Positions 10,756 through 21,790 of a DNA stretch of 64,000 bases are shown here, one piece after another. The stretch spans positions 31,774,492 to 31,838,491 of the forward strand of contig OX637402.1 of the NCBI GenBank assembly GCA_951799425.1, in the 5' to 3' direction. Position 1 is the stretch's first letter, and the number at the start of each line of letters is the position of its first letter. The position numbers and the translations under genes are program-made. The notes under the pieces were generated by a model. It was not told where the DNA came from and made no database searches. It was given only the letters and a program-made list of their open reading frames with translations. This stretch comes from Ilex aquifolium (Eukaryota > Streptophyta > Magnoliopsida > Aquifoliales > Aquifoliaceae).

Positions 10756-12861
10756 TCATTCATACGCATTGGAAGAGAGGCGTGGAGCTAGTAGGACTTG
10801 AAGCGGGGTAGCCTTGAGGCTGGTTAGTCCAAACCCCTCAGTCATGTCAATTGGTTCATCGGTTGGCGCCGCAACGTCGAACCCATGTATCAAACTAGCA
10901 AGAGCAAATTGCACAACTTGAAGGCCTAACGACATTCCAGGACATATTCTTCTCCCGCTACCAAATGGAATCAATTCGAAATGCTGACCCTTAATGTCAA
11001 AATTCACGTGGCTAGTTAAGAATCTCTCGGGTTGAAACTCATATGGGTTGACCCATACCCGAGGGTCGTGTTGGATTTTCCAGATGTTCATCAATAGTCG
11101 GGTGCCTTTGGGGATGTTGTAGCCAGCGACAGTACAGTCCTCTGCAGCTTCACGAGGTAGAGTGAGTGGTGCAGCTGGGTATAAACGTAGTGTTTCTTTG
11201 ACAATAGCTTGGAGGTACACCAATTTCTTCATATCTGACTCTTGAACTTGTCTCTCTCTACCAACGTGGATGTCCAGCTCATCTTGGGCCTTTTTCAACA
11301 CGTGGCGATTGTTGAGCAGGAAAGATATAGCCCAAGTTAGTGTCACTGTAGTCGTGTCACTGCCTCCTAACAGAAGTACCTGCAAGCAAAAAATTGTGTT
11401 AAAACTCTATGTGATGCCATACTATTGTTTAAAGGACCGATAAGTTTTTTACTGATTATGTGTTAGACACGTTAATAAAAAATTATACTTTAAGGAACAA
11501 AAATATTACTAACTTAATTTTTTATTACGTTATTATTTTTTTAATCAATAACCAAGATTAATGGAGACACGCTACTGGTGTTACTACAATAGCCTTACCG
11601 GTTTTATAAATACTCCACAAAATGAAAGCAATCTAACAATTCACCAAAACATTCTACACCTATACTTCCGAGGCTTAAATTCTAGGTAGCAGCTAAAACC
11701 TGCTCACGTACACATGTAACATGGATTCCTAAGTGATCATAAAAGCCTAATAATAGTGCCAAAAAATAATTTTTTAATATCATATTTAGTATCACACCGT
11801 CTTTTATAATCAACAAAAATGTAACAACGTGTAAAATTTTAATTAATTCACACACTTTGTTTTTCTATCCATTATCATAGATAGGGTAACGAATTACGTA
11901 CCAAGCATGTAGATTTATTAACGGTATTGGCATCAAAACTTGAAAACTTTTCTGCAGAAGGATCATCAAGAACAGACAGCATCACATCCATGAAGTCTTG
12001 TTCATCCTTCACCACCTGCCTAGAGTTTCTATTGCTTTTATGTTCTTCTAACCATCCTTCCATGATGATGTCCATCTCCTTCGCTGTGTCCTTCATTGCC
12101 TTTTCGTGCCCTCCCAAATCCATCCACCTCAGAAAAGGAATGGCATCAGCCACCACAAATTTGCTCACCAACTCAAAAAAGTTTCTTATGCTCTTCATAG
12201 CTCTCCCTCCCTCTTCTTCGTTGCCCGAATATCGCTTCCCCACGAGCATCCTCGTGATTATGTTAAGACTTAAGCTCGCAAACCATTTCCTCATCTCCAT
12301 CATCACCTTATCTGAATCGCTTTCACTTTTCATGCAAAGTTCATAGATATCTTTTATTGATGTCTTTACCTCGGACACTCGTGTATGTCCGAGGAGCTCG
12401 AGGCGAGAGCTGGAGAGAAGCTCGAAATTCACAATCTTTCGGACATGGCTCCAGTAAGTCCCATAAGGACCAAGCCCAAACATGGCGTAGTTGTAACCCA
12501 TGATCTCTGCTGCTATGGATTTCGGACGGTTGGCGAAGACCTTATCATTGATAGTGAAGCACTCTTTAGCTATATTACTATCACTCACCAGGATAACTTT
12601 ATGCACACCTAGTTTTATTGTGAAGACTGGTCCATACTTGTCCGCCATATCCCCCAAGGTTCTGTGTGGTAGCTGTGAGCCACCGAGAAGGTGAAGGTGG
12701 CCGATAATCGGCCATGCGCCGGCAGCTTCCGGTGGTGTTTTGTTCTGTCTTCTGTTTCTACTAAAAAGTTTTGATATCAAGACCACATAGTAGAGGAAGA
12801 TTAGAAGGGAAAGGATGGGAATAATTGAAGATGGAGTGATTGAAAGAATTAGGAACTCCAT
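10756..12861 (-). CDS. Cytochrome P450, CYP82 family (P450-2)
   Basis: Minus strand, exon 1 12861-11902 and exon 2 11379-10756, phase-0 GT-AG intron of 522 bp, 527 residues. The start is the ATG at 12861 ([10 protein letters not shown]); the frame can be extended upstream only through a TTG. An N-terminal anchor (about 6-30) is followed by the hinge [10 protein letters not shown]. Motifs: I-helix GGSDTT (325-330), K-helix ETLR (382-385), PERF (437-440), haem loop [10 protein letters not shown] with Cys466. All catalytic residues are in place. It is the closest relative of P450-3: they share VSEVKTSIK, the [11 protein letters not shown] block and ADAIPFLRW, which suggests a local duplication followed by inversion. 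The membrane-bound monooxygenase role is family knowledge; the substrate is unknown. Confidence 0.93.
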
Positions 12862-13838
12862 GGAATTTTGATAAAGATTTAAGGTGGTACGAGGATTAAT
12901 ATTGCAAAAAGATAGAACCAACTACATAGATAGACGACATAACACTAGTCAACATTTGTACAAGAATTCTTCACTCTATTGAATATGACAAGCCTCAAAT
13001 GATGCTCACTTGAATACCCAAATGCTTACAAAATTATTTAGAATAATGTTAGTTGAATCTAAAAATTTGAAGTAATTTACTGATCTAATGATATAGTTTC
13101 ATTAGAACCATTAGATTAATACCAAATTTCAAGGTTTGTTGGGGTTTACAATCAATTCAAAGGCAATAGGGAATTAGATGTGCGAATGAGATCAATAAAT
13201 TAGGTCACAATAACATTGATCTAATATACAACTGATTTTGTATTGTTAAGGTCGAGTAAGAGGAGGTGAACTCCAAGGGTAACTCAAGTGCTAAAATGTG
13301 TGAGTTGTAAATTTAGACATGTTGAGTTCGAATATTAGCAATTCATTGGAGTCAAGTCATGAGGGATTTAATCTCTTATAGATACCCTAATTCTAACGTA
13401 AAAGATCAGACCAAAAAAAAAAAATTATTCGAAGTATACGTAACCTCTGATCCAGACATGAGGAGGTGATCAAGTTCGTATTTGTTTCTTGCCGAAAGTA
13501 GTACAAACCAGATGATATGTTTCGTATTAAGCCAAAGCCAACCGATTCCTTAAACGATCTGTTTCATATTATTTAATTTTCTATTTTTTTTTCTTTTTTA
13601 CGTACTTTATAACGTAAAATTTGTTTTTGCATTTTTTTTCCTTATCTGAGTTTTTACCCTTATAAAGATTACGTACCCGAAATTGAAATCGCACAAAAAG
13701 AGGGAGAATATCGAGAAAAATAAAATATGATTTTTCGTTGATGAAAATGGTTCTTTCTGTTTTATTTGTGACTTATAATTTGATTTATTCGGGTAATCCT
13801 GATCATCTAGAACGCGAAATTAAATGAAAATAAAAAAA
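12862..13838. other. 5' flank of P450-2
   Basis: No clear TATA box is seen just upstream of the ATG. From about 13720 begins sequence repeated at 20940 and 21460 ('gatttat..gggtaatcctgatca', 'cgaaattaaatgaaa'), which is the target into which the MULE at 13839 inserted. Confidence 0.5.
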
Positions 13839-15542
13839 GGGTTAATTGTACTAGAGGTCCCCAAAGTATGGGGTCTGTCTCATTTTGATGCTCAATGTTT
13901 CAATTGCATCATTTTAGTCCCTGAAGTATTGAATATGTTTCTATATAGTCGTTCAAGCAGACAATATCCAGATTGCTAACGATTTTTTTATCGTAAACTT
14001 GTCACGTAATAGCTAAATATGGACAAAAAATAATTTTGATAGCTCTTAAACAAAATTTGGGTAACTCTTGACCAAAAAATGTGTAATATTGGTACTTTTG
14101 ACTAAAATTTGAATAGCTCATGATCAAAACTGTATAATTTAGGTAGGTATTTAACCAAAATTGGAGTAAAAATTTGGTCAATAGTAATCCAAATTATTTT
14201 TTTGTCCATACTTAAGTATCATTTGACAAGTTTATGATAAAAAATCGTTAGCAATCTGGACACTGTCTGTTTGGGGTATCATATAGAAACACTAGTTATT
14301 GTTTGTGCCTGAAGGCACAGTGTAATAAAAAATGGTAAACAATAAACATATATGTATTCATATCCAAAATCAAATAACAAACATAGAGAATAGATAAATG
14401 AATTTAAACATCGGTTTGTAGTGGGAGTGAGAGGTGGTGGGCAGCAGTGGGGGTGGTAAGAGACGGTGATGATTGTGGTGGGTGGCAATGACTGTGGTGA
14501 CGGTGATGGGGGCGAGGGCGGCGACGATGGCGGTGGCGGCGGTGGTGGTGGTGGTGGCGGTGGCGGGGGCGGTGGTGGTGATGGAGGTGGTGGCGGCGGC
14601 GGCGACAACGGTGGTGGTGTTGGTAGTGGTGGTCGTAGAGGTCGTGGTTGTGGGGGTGGTGGTTTAGAGGTCGTGGTTGTGGGGGTGGTGGTGGTAGAGG
14701 TAGTGGTGGAGCGGTTTCAAACACTATTATTTTTTTTAAAATATTTATGATAAATAATTTCTAGAAGTATTTTTAAAAAATCACTCCAAACACACCCTTA
14801 GGACCCTATTTTTCCTATTAAATTTAGGGTGTTAATATTAGCCGTTAGATTAACTTTAAAATAAAATTTAAAACGATCTCAACCGCGAATAACAAAAGTC
14901 ATTTTGTTTATCTTTTGAGATTTGAATTGTAAGTTACTTTATTATATAAACTAGTTATTGCCTGTGCCTGAAGGCACAAAATAATAAAAAATAGTAAACA
15001 ATAAACATATTTGTATTTATATTCAAAATCAAATCACAAACATGGAGAAGAGATAAAAGAATTTAACTATCGATTTGTAGTGGGGGTGAGAGGTGGTGGG
15101 CGGCAGTGGTGGTGGTAGGAGACGATGATGGTTGTGGTGGGTGGCAATGACCGTGGTGGCGGTAATAGCGGTGGTGGTGGCAGTGGCGGTGGTAGAGGTA
15201 GTGGTGGGGCGGTTTCAAACACTATTTTTTTTTAAAGTATTTATGAGAAATAATTTATAAAATACTTTTAAAAAGTCACTCCAAACACACCCTTAGGGAC
15301 CTATTTTTCCTATTAAATTTAGGGTGTTAATATTAGCCGTTAGATTAAGTTTAAAATAAAATTTAAAGTGATCTCAACCGCGAATAGCAAAAGTCATTTT
15401 GTTTATCTTTTGAGATTTGAATTGTAAGCTACTTTATTATATAGATATTTAATACTCCAAGGACCAAAATGATGCAATTGAAACATTGAGAACCAAAATA
15501 AGACAAACTACATACTTTAGGGACCTCCGGTACAATTAACCC
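13839..15542. mobile_element. Mutator-like non-autonomous element (MULE/MITE), interrupted by a Helitron pair
   Basis: Ends are inverted: gggttaattgta at 13839 and tacaattaaccc ending at 15542. Both are flanked by the 9-bp direct repeat ataaaaaaa (13830-13838, 15543-15551), the target size typical of Mutator-like elements. The arms extend far inward: about 13839-14020 pairs with 14225-14291 plus 15446-15542. Without the inserted Helitron DNA (14292-15445) the element is about 550 bp and nearly all palindrome. It has no transposase. Confidence 0.85.
14292..15445 (-). mobile_element. Head-to-tail Helitron pair inside the MULE
   Basis: On the minus strand it begins TCTATATAATAAAGTAG at 15445 and ends with hairpin GTGCCTTCAGGCAC and then AATAACTAG at 14292. 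A second complete 3' end (hairpin and CTAG) lies at about 14950, directly against the 5' part of the first copy, whose TC is lost. So two related units (about 14292-14948 and 14950-15445) lie head to tail. Each has a GGN-rich tract at the same place (14405-14715 and 15075-15215). The opposite arm of the host MULE keeps the uninterrupted target, so removing 14292-15445 exactly restores the palindrome at an A|T junction. No protein is encoded; the poly-Gly or His/Pro frames here are the GGN tract. Confidence 0.88.
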
Positions 15543-18500
15543 ATAAAAAAATTACTCAACCTGACATTGGGACCGGAAGGATAGGGAAACTTTGTCCTTT
15601 CCTTCTGGGACTGTATATACATTCCTTTTAGAATAATGAAATGCCACCCCTTCAAGAATGGTGCTCTATGATATTTATGACTAGTAATAACCCGTACATA
15701 AATGCACGATGCAATATAAAAATCGAGTTCCTCACAGAGTCAAGTCCACTATATCAAATCACAACCATCACTTTTTTTTTAAAAAAAAAAAAATTGACAA
15801 AACATGTAACTGAAGACATTGTGCAACACAAAATCGAGCACTAATCATGTAATACAAAAAATTTCAAAAACATACAAATATTTCGAATAATTTTTTTTTT
15901 AGTTACGCCATTTTAAATCAATATAAAAAAAATTGACAAAATTTACTTTAAAAATATAACACAAAAAAAAAAAAAATCAACTTGTGTACATAATTTATCG
16001 AATATGCTTATTAATAAGAAACATATGAATTTAAAGCAAATATGACCCAATTCATTTATCATATTCAATTCAATATCACTCCCTAATTTTATCTTAACAA
16101 AACAATTCATCAACTACTGCAACATAGTAAGCTCAACTTTATCCATATTGATTTGCATATATCAAATCCAATCCGCAATTCCAAATGCACTCATTTAATT
16201 AACATCCATATTGACTCCTATATAAAAATTACTACACCAAAAGTAAAAAATTCAAGCAAAATTGAAGCAAATCAAGATAATTGGTTCAATTAATCTTGTT
16301 TATGTGTCTAAAGATACTGTGTAACCAAAAATAACAATTGACAAAAGTTAAAAATTCATTGGATAAAAAGTTAAGAGTTTAATATATTTTAAAAAAATTT
16401 GACCAGAGTTTCTCCTGAAAATGGGACCCTAGAAAATTTTCAACCTGTATACAATTTATTTTCATACCCAAAAAGGCTACCAAATGTCTTACTATCACGC
16501 CACAATTTTGTCTAACACAACCATTTACCAACAAACGCAACCACGTATCCACCATAATGACATGCAATTAACTTTATTACCATGTTTTTTTCAAAAAAAA
16601 TTGCATCTTTACACACATGCACAATAAACAATAAATCCAAAGATTTCAATCTAAAGTGAGGATAACATTTATCCAATACTTTACGCAACAATCTGTTGAA
16701 AAAAAAATAGAAAACTAATTCATGATCCCAAAAGAAAGAAAAAAATAGATAAAAAATAATCCATAATTTCGAATGAAAATAAATGAATGAAAAGGGGCTA
16801 TTGTAAGCCTAATGGAGATTTAAAGGCTTGAATGTTATCTATATACAACTTCACTGGAAAATAACCCCAAGCATGCCTCCATACATACCTGGAAAAAAAA
16901 ATCAATTTTATTTTCTCAAACAAAAATCAACTACATACAATCCCAAGCATGCTTCCACATACACGCGACTACGCGAGTGTTGCGTGGGTTGTGTGTGAGT
17001 GCAAGTATGTATAAGTGTTGTTAATCAATGAGTTGCAGAGTCAATGTATGTCAGTGTTGTGCTTATGGATGTTTGTGTGTGCGGTAATTAAAAAAATAGG
17101 AATCAATTGGAAAATCTCAAATGCAACAATTCGAAATACAAAATACAGCTTCCATACCATATGTAAAAAACTAATCTTGCTGTCATTTTACCAAAGAAAA
17201 TAAATATTTAAAGATAAATCATCTAAACATACCTGCAAATAATATAATCTTATAATTTCAATTTGTGATTCATTCAATATGACAAATTGACAATTGCATA
17301 CCAAAAAACATTTTGCTCATAATAGGCATGGAATTGTTGTAAATAAATTAGACAAAAAAAGTCGCACTTAACATAGAATTTCAAATGCAAAGAATTCAAT
17401 CGACATACCTACTTCCTTTCCATGACCCTTTGCATCGATCACACCACTTGATTTTCAAAAAGTTAGTTGAAAAAATGGTTCTTGACTTAAGTGCATATCA
17501 CCTAAAGTGCCTTAAGTGAAATTCAAAACCCCACATTCACGTCAAAAAATTCAACCAACAGTAATACCCTTATACCTAGGTCTCTTATATACATGCCCTT
17601 AGATGATGTCATACATAACACAAACATGTATATATGCATATTTTTGTGACTTGTCAAAATAGAACTTAAGATCAAAATTGCTCAATTTCTCAACCGCATA
17701 ACTCTCGACATCATTACATACCAACAAATTATGGCCCAAACTCACTAATCACCTCACATCATCAAACAATCAGTAAAAACAAATAACAACAAAAATTATC
17801 GTGATCAAAATGACCCTAGTTGTAGTAAAAAAGAATTGAATTACAATCGAAATTAATTGAAATGATTTGTTTGTGCCTTGAATTAATATACCGCATAACT
17901 CTCGAAATTAATTGAATTACATGCACACACTCACATACACACATAGTAAAACCAAATTCACATGACCACTACCATAGCAAATAACCATTACCATTAACAC
18001 CAATATTCAATGGATCATCAAACAATCTTAAGAGGAAGCAACCGGTTACAATGTTAATGTAATGCATAATCCAGTGATAAGATGATATTGTAGTTCAAGA
18101 ATTTACTGACCATGGCAAAGCTTGAAAGTGCAAGGTTCATATCTATTCCTCGTCGAAGTAAACTTGGTTCCATCAAGTAACATGGGTACATAGTGAACTG
18201 GAAAACACAATGATGAAAATTGTAGGTAAGACTAAAAAAAAGATTATCACTTGAGAACACATTTAAGACAAACCAAAAAAATAAAAAAAGACTTATAGCT
18301 ATCAACATCACAAAAACATACACCACATGAAACTCATCCACGGATTCCTGTATTGAAACAAAATGAAAGAGCTGGAAAAAAACAATATTTAAGAAACAAA
18401 GTAAATTTATTACTAAAACATCGGAGTTCTCAGTTTATTTAGCAAATGGATGATCTCCCATATTCTCTAGCATTACGGGCTGAGCTAGCTCCTACCATGA

Positions 18501-19289
18501 AAGGGAATAAGAATCAAGCTCTCTCATCCATATTGTCCAAGTTGAAGGTCATTAAATTAGTCCTTGGTTTGAGCTAGCCTGAATTGCCAATAAAAAAATT
18601 AATAAGTACATCATTTAAGAGCATTATGATTTGTTATAAACCCATACCAAAAGTAAACATGTCTAACCCATATCAACACTAAACATGTCTAACCCATATC
18701 AACCCGTTAACTTTATCTTACAATGCAACTAAACAACAATTAACATTTAATTAAAAATTAAGTAATACATACCTTTAGAAAAAAAGCGCTAGAAAAAAAA
18801 AATTTGAGTTTGTCATGTAAATGGAGTAAACATCATTAAGGACCAAAAAATTGGGTTTGCACTAATCTGAAGCTAATAAAACTATAACAATCGAAACCAA
18901 TTTAACATTCGAAAACTCTCAAACTATAACATTCAAACTATATATTAAAGCTATTCCAAAACTTATCAAACTTATTCGAAAAAAACACTCAAATTAACAC
19001 CCAATGTTAGAGTGCAAAATTGATATAAAATCTCTAAAGTTGGACTTTCTTTTCGACTAAGCAAAGCTAGAGATATTGAGGCATTGAAGTCGTGCATAGA
19101 TCCTCATGCAAAGCATAAAAAGGTTTGTGCAAGCATATTCCTACCCTTTAACATTTCTGTTTAGTTGGACAAATCTCTAAAGTTGGACTTTATTTTCGAG
19201 ATCTGGGTCCCAATTTAGTTTCTTTTAATGCATAATTCGGGTGATGAACCGTATGGCAATCCTTTAATTTCTGGATCATAATAAGAAAA

Positions 19290-19960
19290 AATATAACATT
19301 CGAACCAATTGAACATTCAAAAAACTCAAACTATAACATTCAAACCAATTGAACATTCAAAAAACTCAAACTATAACATTCAAACCAATTGAACATTCAA
19401 AACAATTAACATTCAATTTGATAAATTTATTTGAAAAAAAAAACCCAAATTAACACCCAAATTAACACAATTAACAGCAAAATTATAACATTCGAACTAA
19501 TTGAACATTCGAAAAACCCAAACTATAACATTCAAACCAATTGAATATCCAAAAAAATTTAACATTCAATTTGATAAATTTATTTGAAAAAAAAAATCTA
19601 AATTAACACCCAAATGAACACAATTCATAGCAAAACTATAACATTCAAACTAATTGAACATTCGAAAAATCCAAACTATAACATTCAAACCAATTGAACA
19701 TTCAAAACAATTTAACATTCAATTTGATAAATTTATTTGAAAAAAAAAAACCCAAATTAACACCGAAATGAATACAATTAACAACAAAACTATAACATTC
19801 GAACCAGTTGAACACTCGAAAAATCCACACTATAACATTCAAACCAATTGAACATTCAAAACAATTTAACATTCAATTTATGTTTGTGTGTGTGTGTGCT
19901 GATTTATTTGGAAAAAAAACACCCAAATGAAGACTCAAATTAAAACCAAAATCATCAAAT
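19290..19960. repeat. AT-rich tandem array inside the Helitron
   Basis: Units built from 'ctataacattcaaaccaatt', 'gaacattcaaaacaattta' and 'tttgataaatttatttgaa' recur four to five times with a period of roughly 110-150 bp. A segment with a (TG)n run is also duplicated at about 19876 and 19961. Expansion during rolling-circle replication or slippage is likely. Confidence 0.75.
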
Positions 19961-19987
19961 CAATTTATGTTTGTGTGTGTGTGTGGT

Positions 19988-20068
19988 CTCAAACAACCTT
20001 GGAATCAAATCAAATTCAGTCCCTTCCACATCCATCTTCATCACCACAAAATCATTCGGCGACACCAC
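19988..20068 (-). pseudogene. Captured fragment of a methyltransferase-like gene
   Basis: The minus strand from about 20068 to 19988 encodes NDFVVMKMDVEGTEFDLIPRL without a stop. I recognise this motif from plant SAM-dependent methyltransferase-like proteins of unknown substrate (the DUF7870 / FkbM-like group), where MDVEGTEFDLIPRL lies in the C-terminal half. The match stops abruptly at a (CA)n microsatellite, and no other part of that gene is recognisable with certainty nearby. This looks like a gene fragment captured by the Helitron. It is not expected to make a protein. Confidence 0.55.
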
Positions 20069-20280
20069 ACTCTCCAACTGAGCCGGGCGACAAAATCGTT
20101 CGGCGACACCATTCCTCTACCTTTCTCCACTTCTTTATGACCTGGGTCTTGATTAATTTCAAAGAACAAAGTCTCATTTCTTACCCAGGCTGCATAAGGC
20201 AACAATGGGACCCCTTTCTTGTCTTATCAGCCTCAATAGCATATATTTCAAATGTTTTATTCTACTTCAGATACTGTTTC

Positions 20281-20474
20281 TTAAACCAACTCACAATACT
20301 CGATCCATAGCTCCTTGAACCAACTCACATACCTCTGCTTAAAACTAATATCAACCATCGACGATAAGAACTTAATATTTTTTAAAGTCTTCTTCAATGT
20401 AACAGGTTTTGAGGGTTCCTCTGTGGGTTCAAGTGTGTGTGGGTTGTGTTTTTGACTGTGTGTGTGTGTGTCAT

Positions 20475-20506
<32 letters not shown>

Positions 20507-20565
20507 AAAGCAAGAGAGAGGTGTACCTGGACAAGAGAGGAGATGTTTGATGTTGGTTTGGCCAT
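20281..20565 (-). pseudogene. Possible second captured gene piece in the Helitron
   Basis: A 94-codon frame starts MAKPTSNISSLVQ. After these codons the DNA reads CAG|GTACAC, like an exon-intron border, followed by CT and CA repeats and a second open stretch (KKTLKNIKFLSSMVDISFKQ). It lies just inside the Helitron 5' end. I do not recognise the protein. It may be a captured first exon with leader, or chance. Confidence 0.3.
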
Positions 20566-20863
20566 GGTAGAGGAGGAGTTCTCTGTGCGTGAGTGTGAGA
20601 GAGAGAGAGAGATGGACGCCTGGGATGGGTCAGCTGGGTTTTGTTTTTCTTTTGGGTGGCGTGTGTGTGGTTAAAGTGGGCGGGTGGATAAATTTGGGTG
20701 GGATAGATTGTAGGCCATTAGATATAATAAGGTGGTTTTAGATGAAATCTGAATCGTTTATTTAAATTTTAATTAAATCTTAATCATTGTTCTGTTTTTT
20801 TAAATTTGGAGAGTTGATTTCAATTGAAAATTTTTGAATTTTTCTCTATCTTATTAGTATAGA

Positions 20864-21790
20864 TGAGATTACATATGTGTATTAATTAAATTAGTCTTGA
20901 GAAATATATAAGAAAGATAAATACAAATAACAATCTATTAAATTTGATTTATCCAGGTAATCCTAATCAACAAAAATACGAAATTAAATGAAATTAAAAA
21001 TTACCCAAATTGATAAAAAAGTCAGGCCGAGTATCGTAATGAATGAATATTGACTTTTTTACTCAATAATTCAGCAAACTACCAAGAAAAGTGGGGCCGG
21101 AAGGATGGAGAAATTTTGTCCTTCCCTTATCGGACGGTATATGTGGGGCAAAAATTTAAATATTTTATTTAAGACGACTTCACTCATAGCGAGAAATTAT
21201 ACTAGTTTTATTAATGTAGGTTAGATCCATTCTAGATAACATATATTCGTTAACTAAAATTCCTCGTTTCAAGGGAAAATTCTTTGATTCCAATGAGAAA
21301 TTACTACACATCACCTTTTAGCACACGAGAGAATGGAAAGAAAATTTTATTTGTTGTCATGGCTGAACCTAGATTAGTAGCCTAGACTGTTCTGCGTACT
21401 CGTTATCCGGATCAAATCTATTCATAGCCTTGACAAATATACAAGAAAGATAAATACAAATAACAGTCTAATGAATTTGTTTTATTAGGATAATCCTGAA
21501 CAACAAAAAACACGAAATCAAATGAAATTAAAAATTATACAAACTGTCAAAAAAATCAGGTGACGTATCGTATCTAATGAATATTGACTTTTTTACCTCA
21601 ATAATTCAGCAAACTACCAAGAAAAGTGGGGCTGTAAGGATGGTGAAACTTTGTCGTTCCCTTCTCGATCGGACGGTATAATGCCACACCTTCAAGAATG
21701 GTGCTCTATGATATTTATAATGAAATTACATATGTGTATTAATTAAATTAGACTCGACAAATATACAAATAATAGTTTAATACTTCCCTA
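20864..21790. repeat. Local duplication holding the empty Helitron target
   Basis: About 20930-21180 and 21450-21720 are diverged copies of one sequence ('gtaatcctgaacaacaaaaa', 'cagcaaactaccaagaaaag', 'ggaaggatgg', 'cggacggtata'). A third copy starts at about 13770, where it is split by the MULE, and continues at about 15552-15680. The copy ending at 21790 was never hit by the 5.2 kb Helitron and so preserves its insertion site. Confidence 0.8.

Larger units (their letters stand above)
15681..20863 (-). mobile_element. Large non-autonomous Helitron, 5.2 kb, with captured sequence
   Basis: Minus-strand 5' end TCTATACTAATAAGATAG at 20863 and 3' end at 15681 with a degenerate hairpin (GTGCATTTATGTAC), then GGGTTATTACTAG. 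The host bases are A15680 and T20864. A paralogous empty site exists at 21684-21790: its left part matches 15640-15680 and its right part matches 20864-20900, joined at A21720|T21721. This fixes both ends to the base. There is no RepHel frame, so it would have moved in trans. Inside are an array of 'aacattcaaaccaattg' repeats, CA/CT microsatellites, and a fragment of a host gene (19988-20068). Confidence 0.9.

Noticed and set aside
14404-14750. Overlapping glycine-, histidine- and proline-rich frames on both strands (also 25949-26396, 42922-43209, 49778-50155)
   Set aside because: They are translations of GGN/CCN tracts, mostly within Helitrons; no non-repetitive protein sequence accompanies them.
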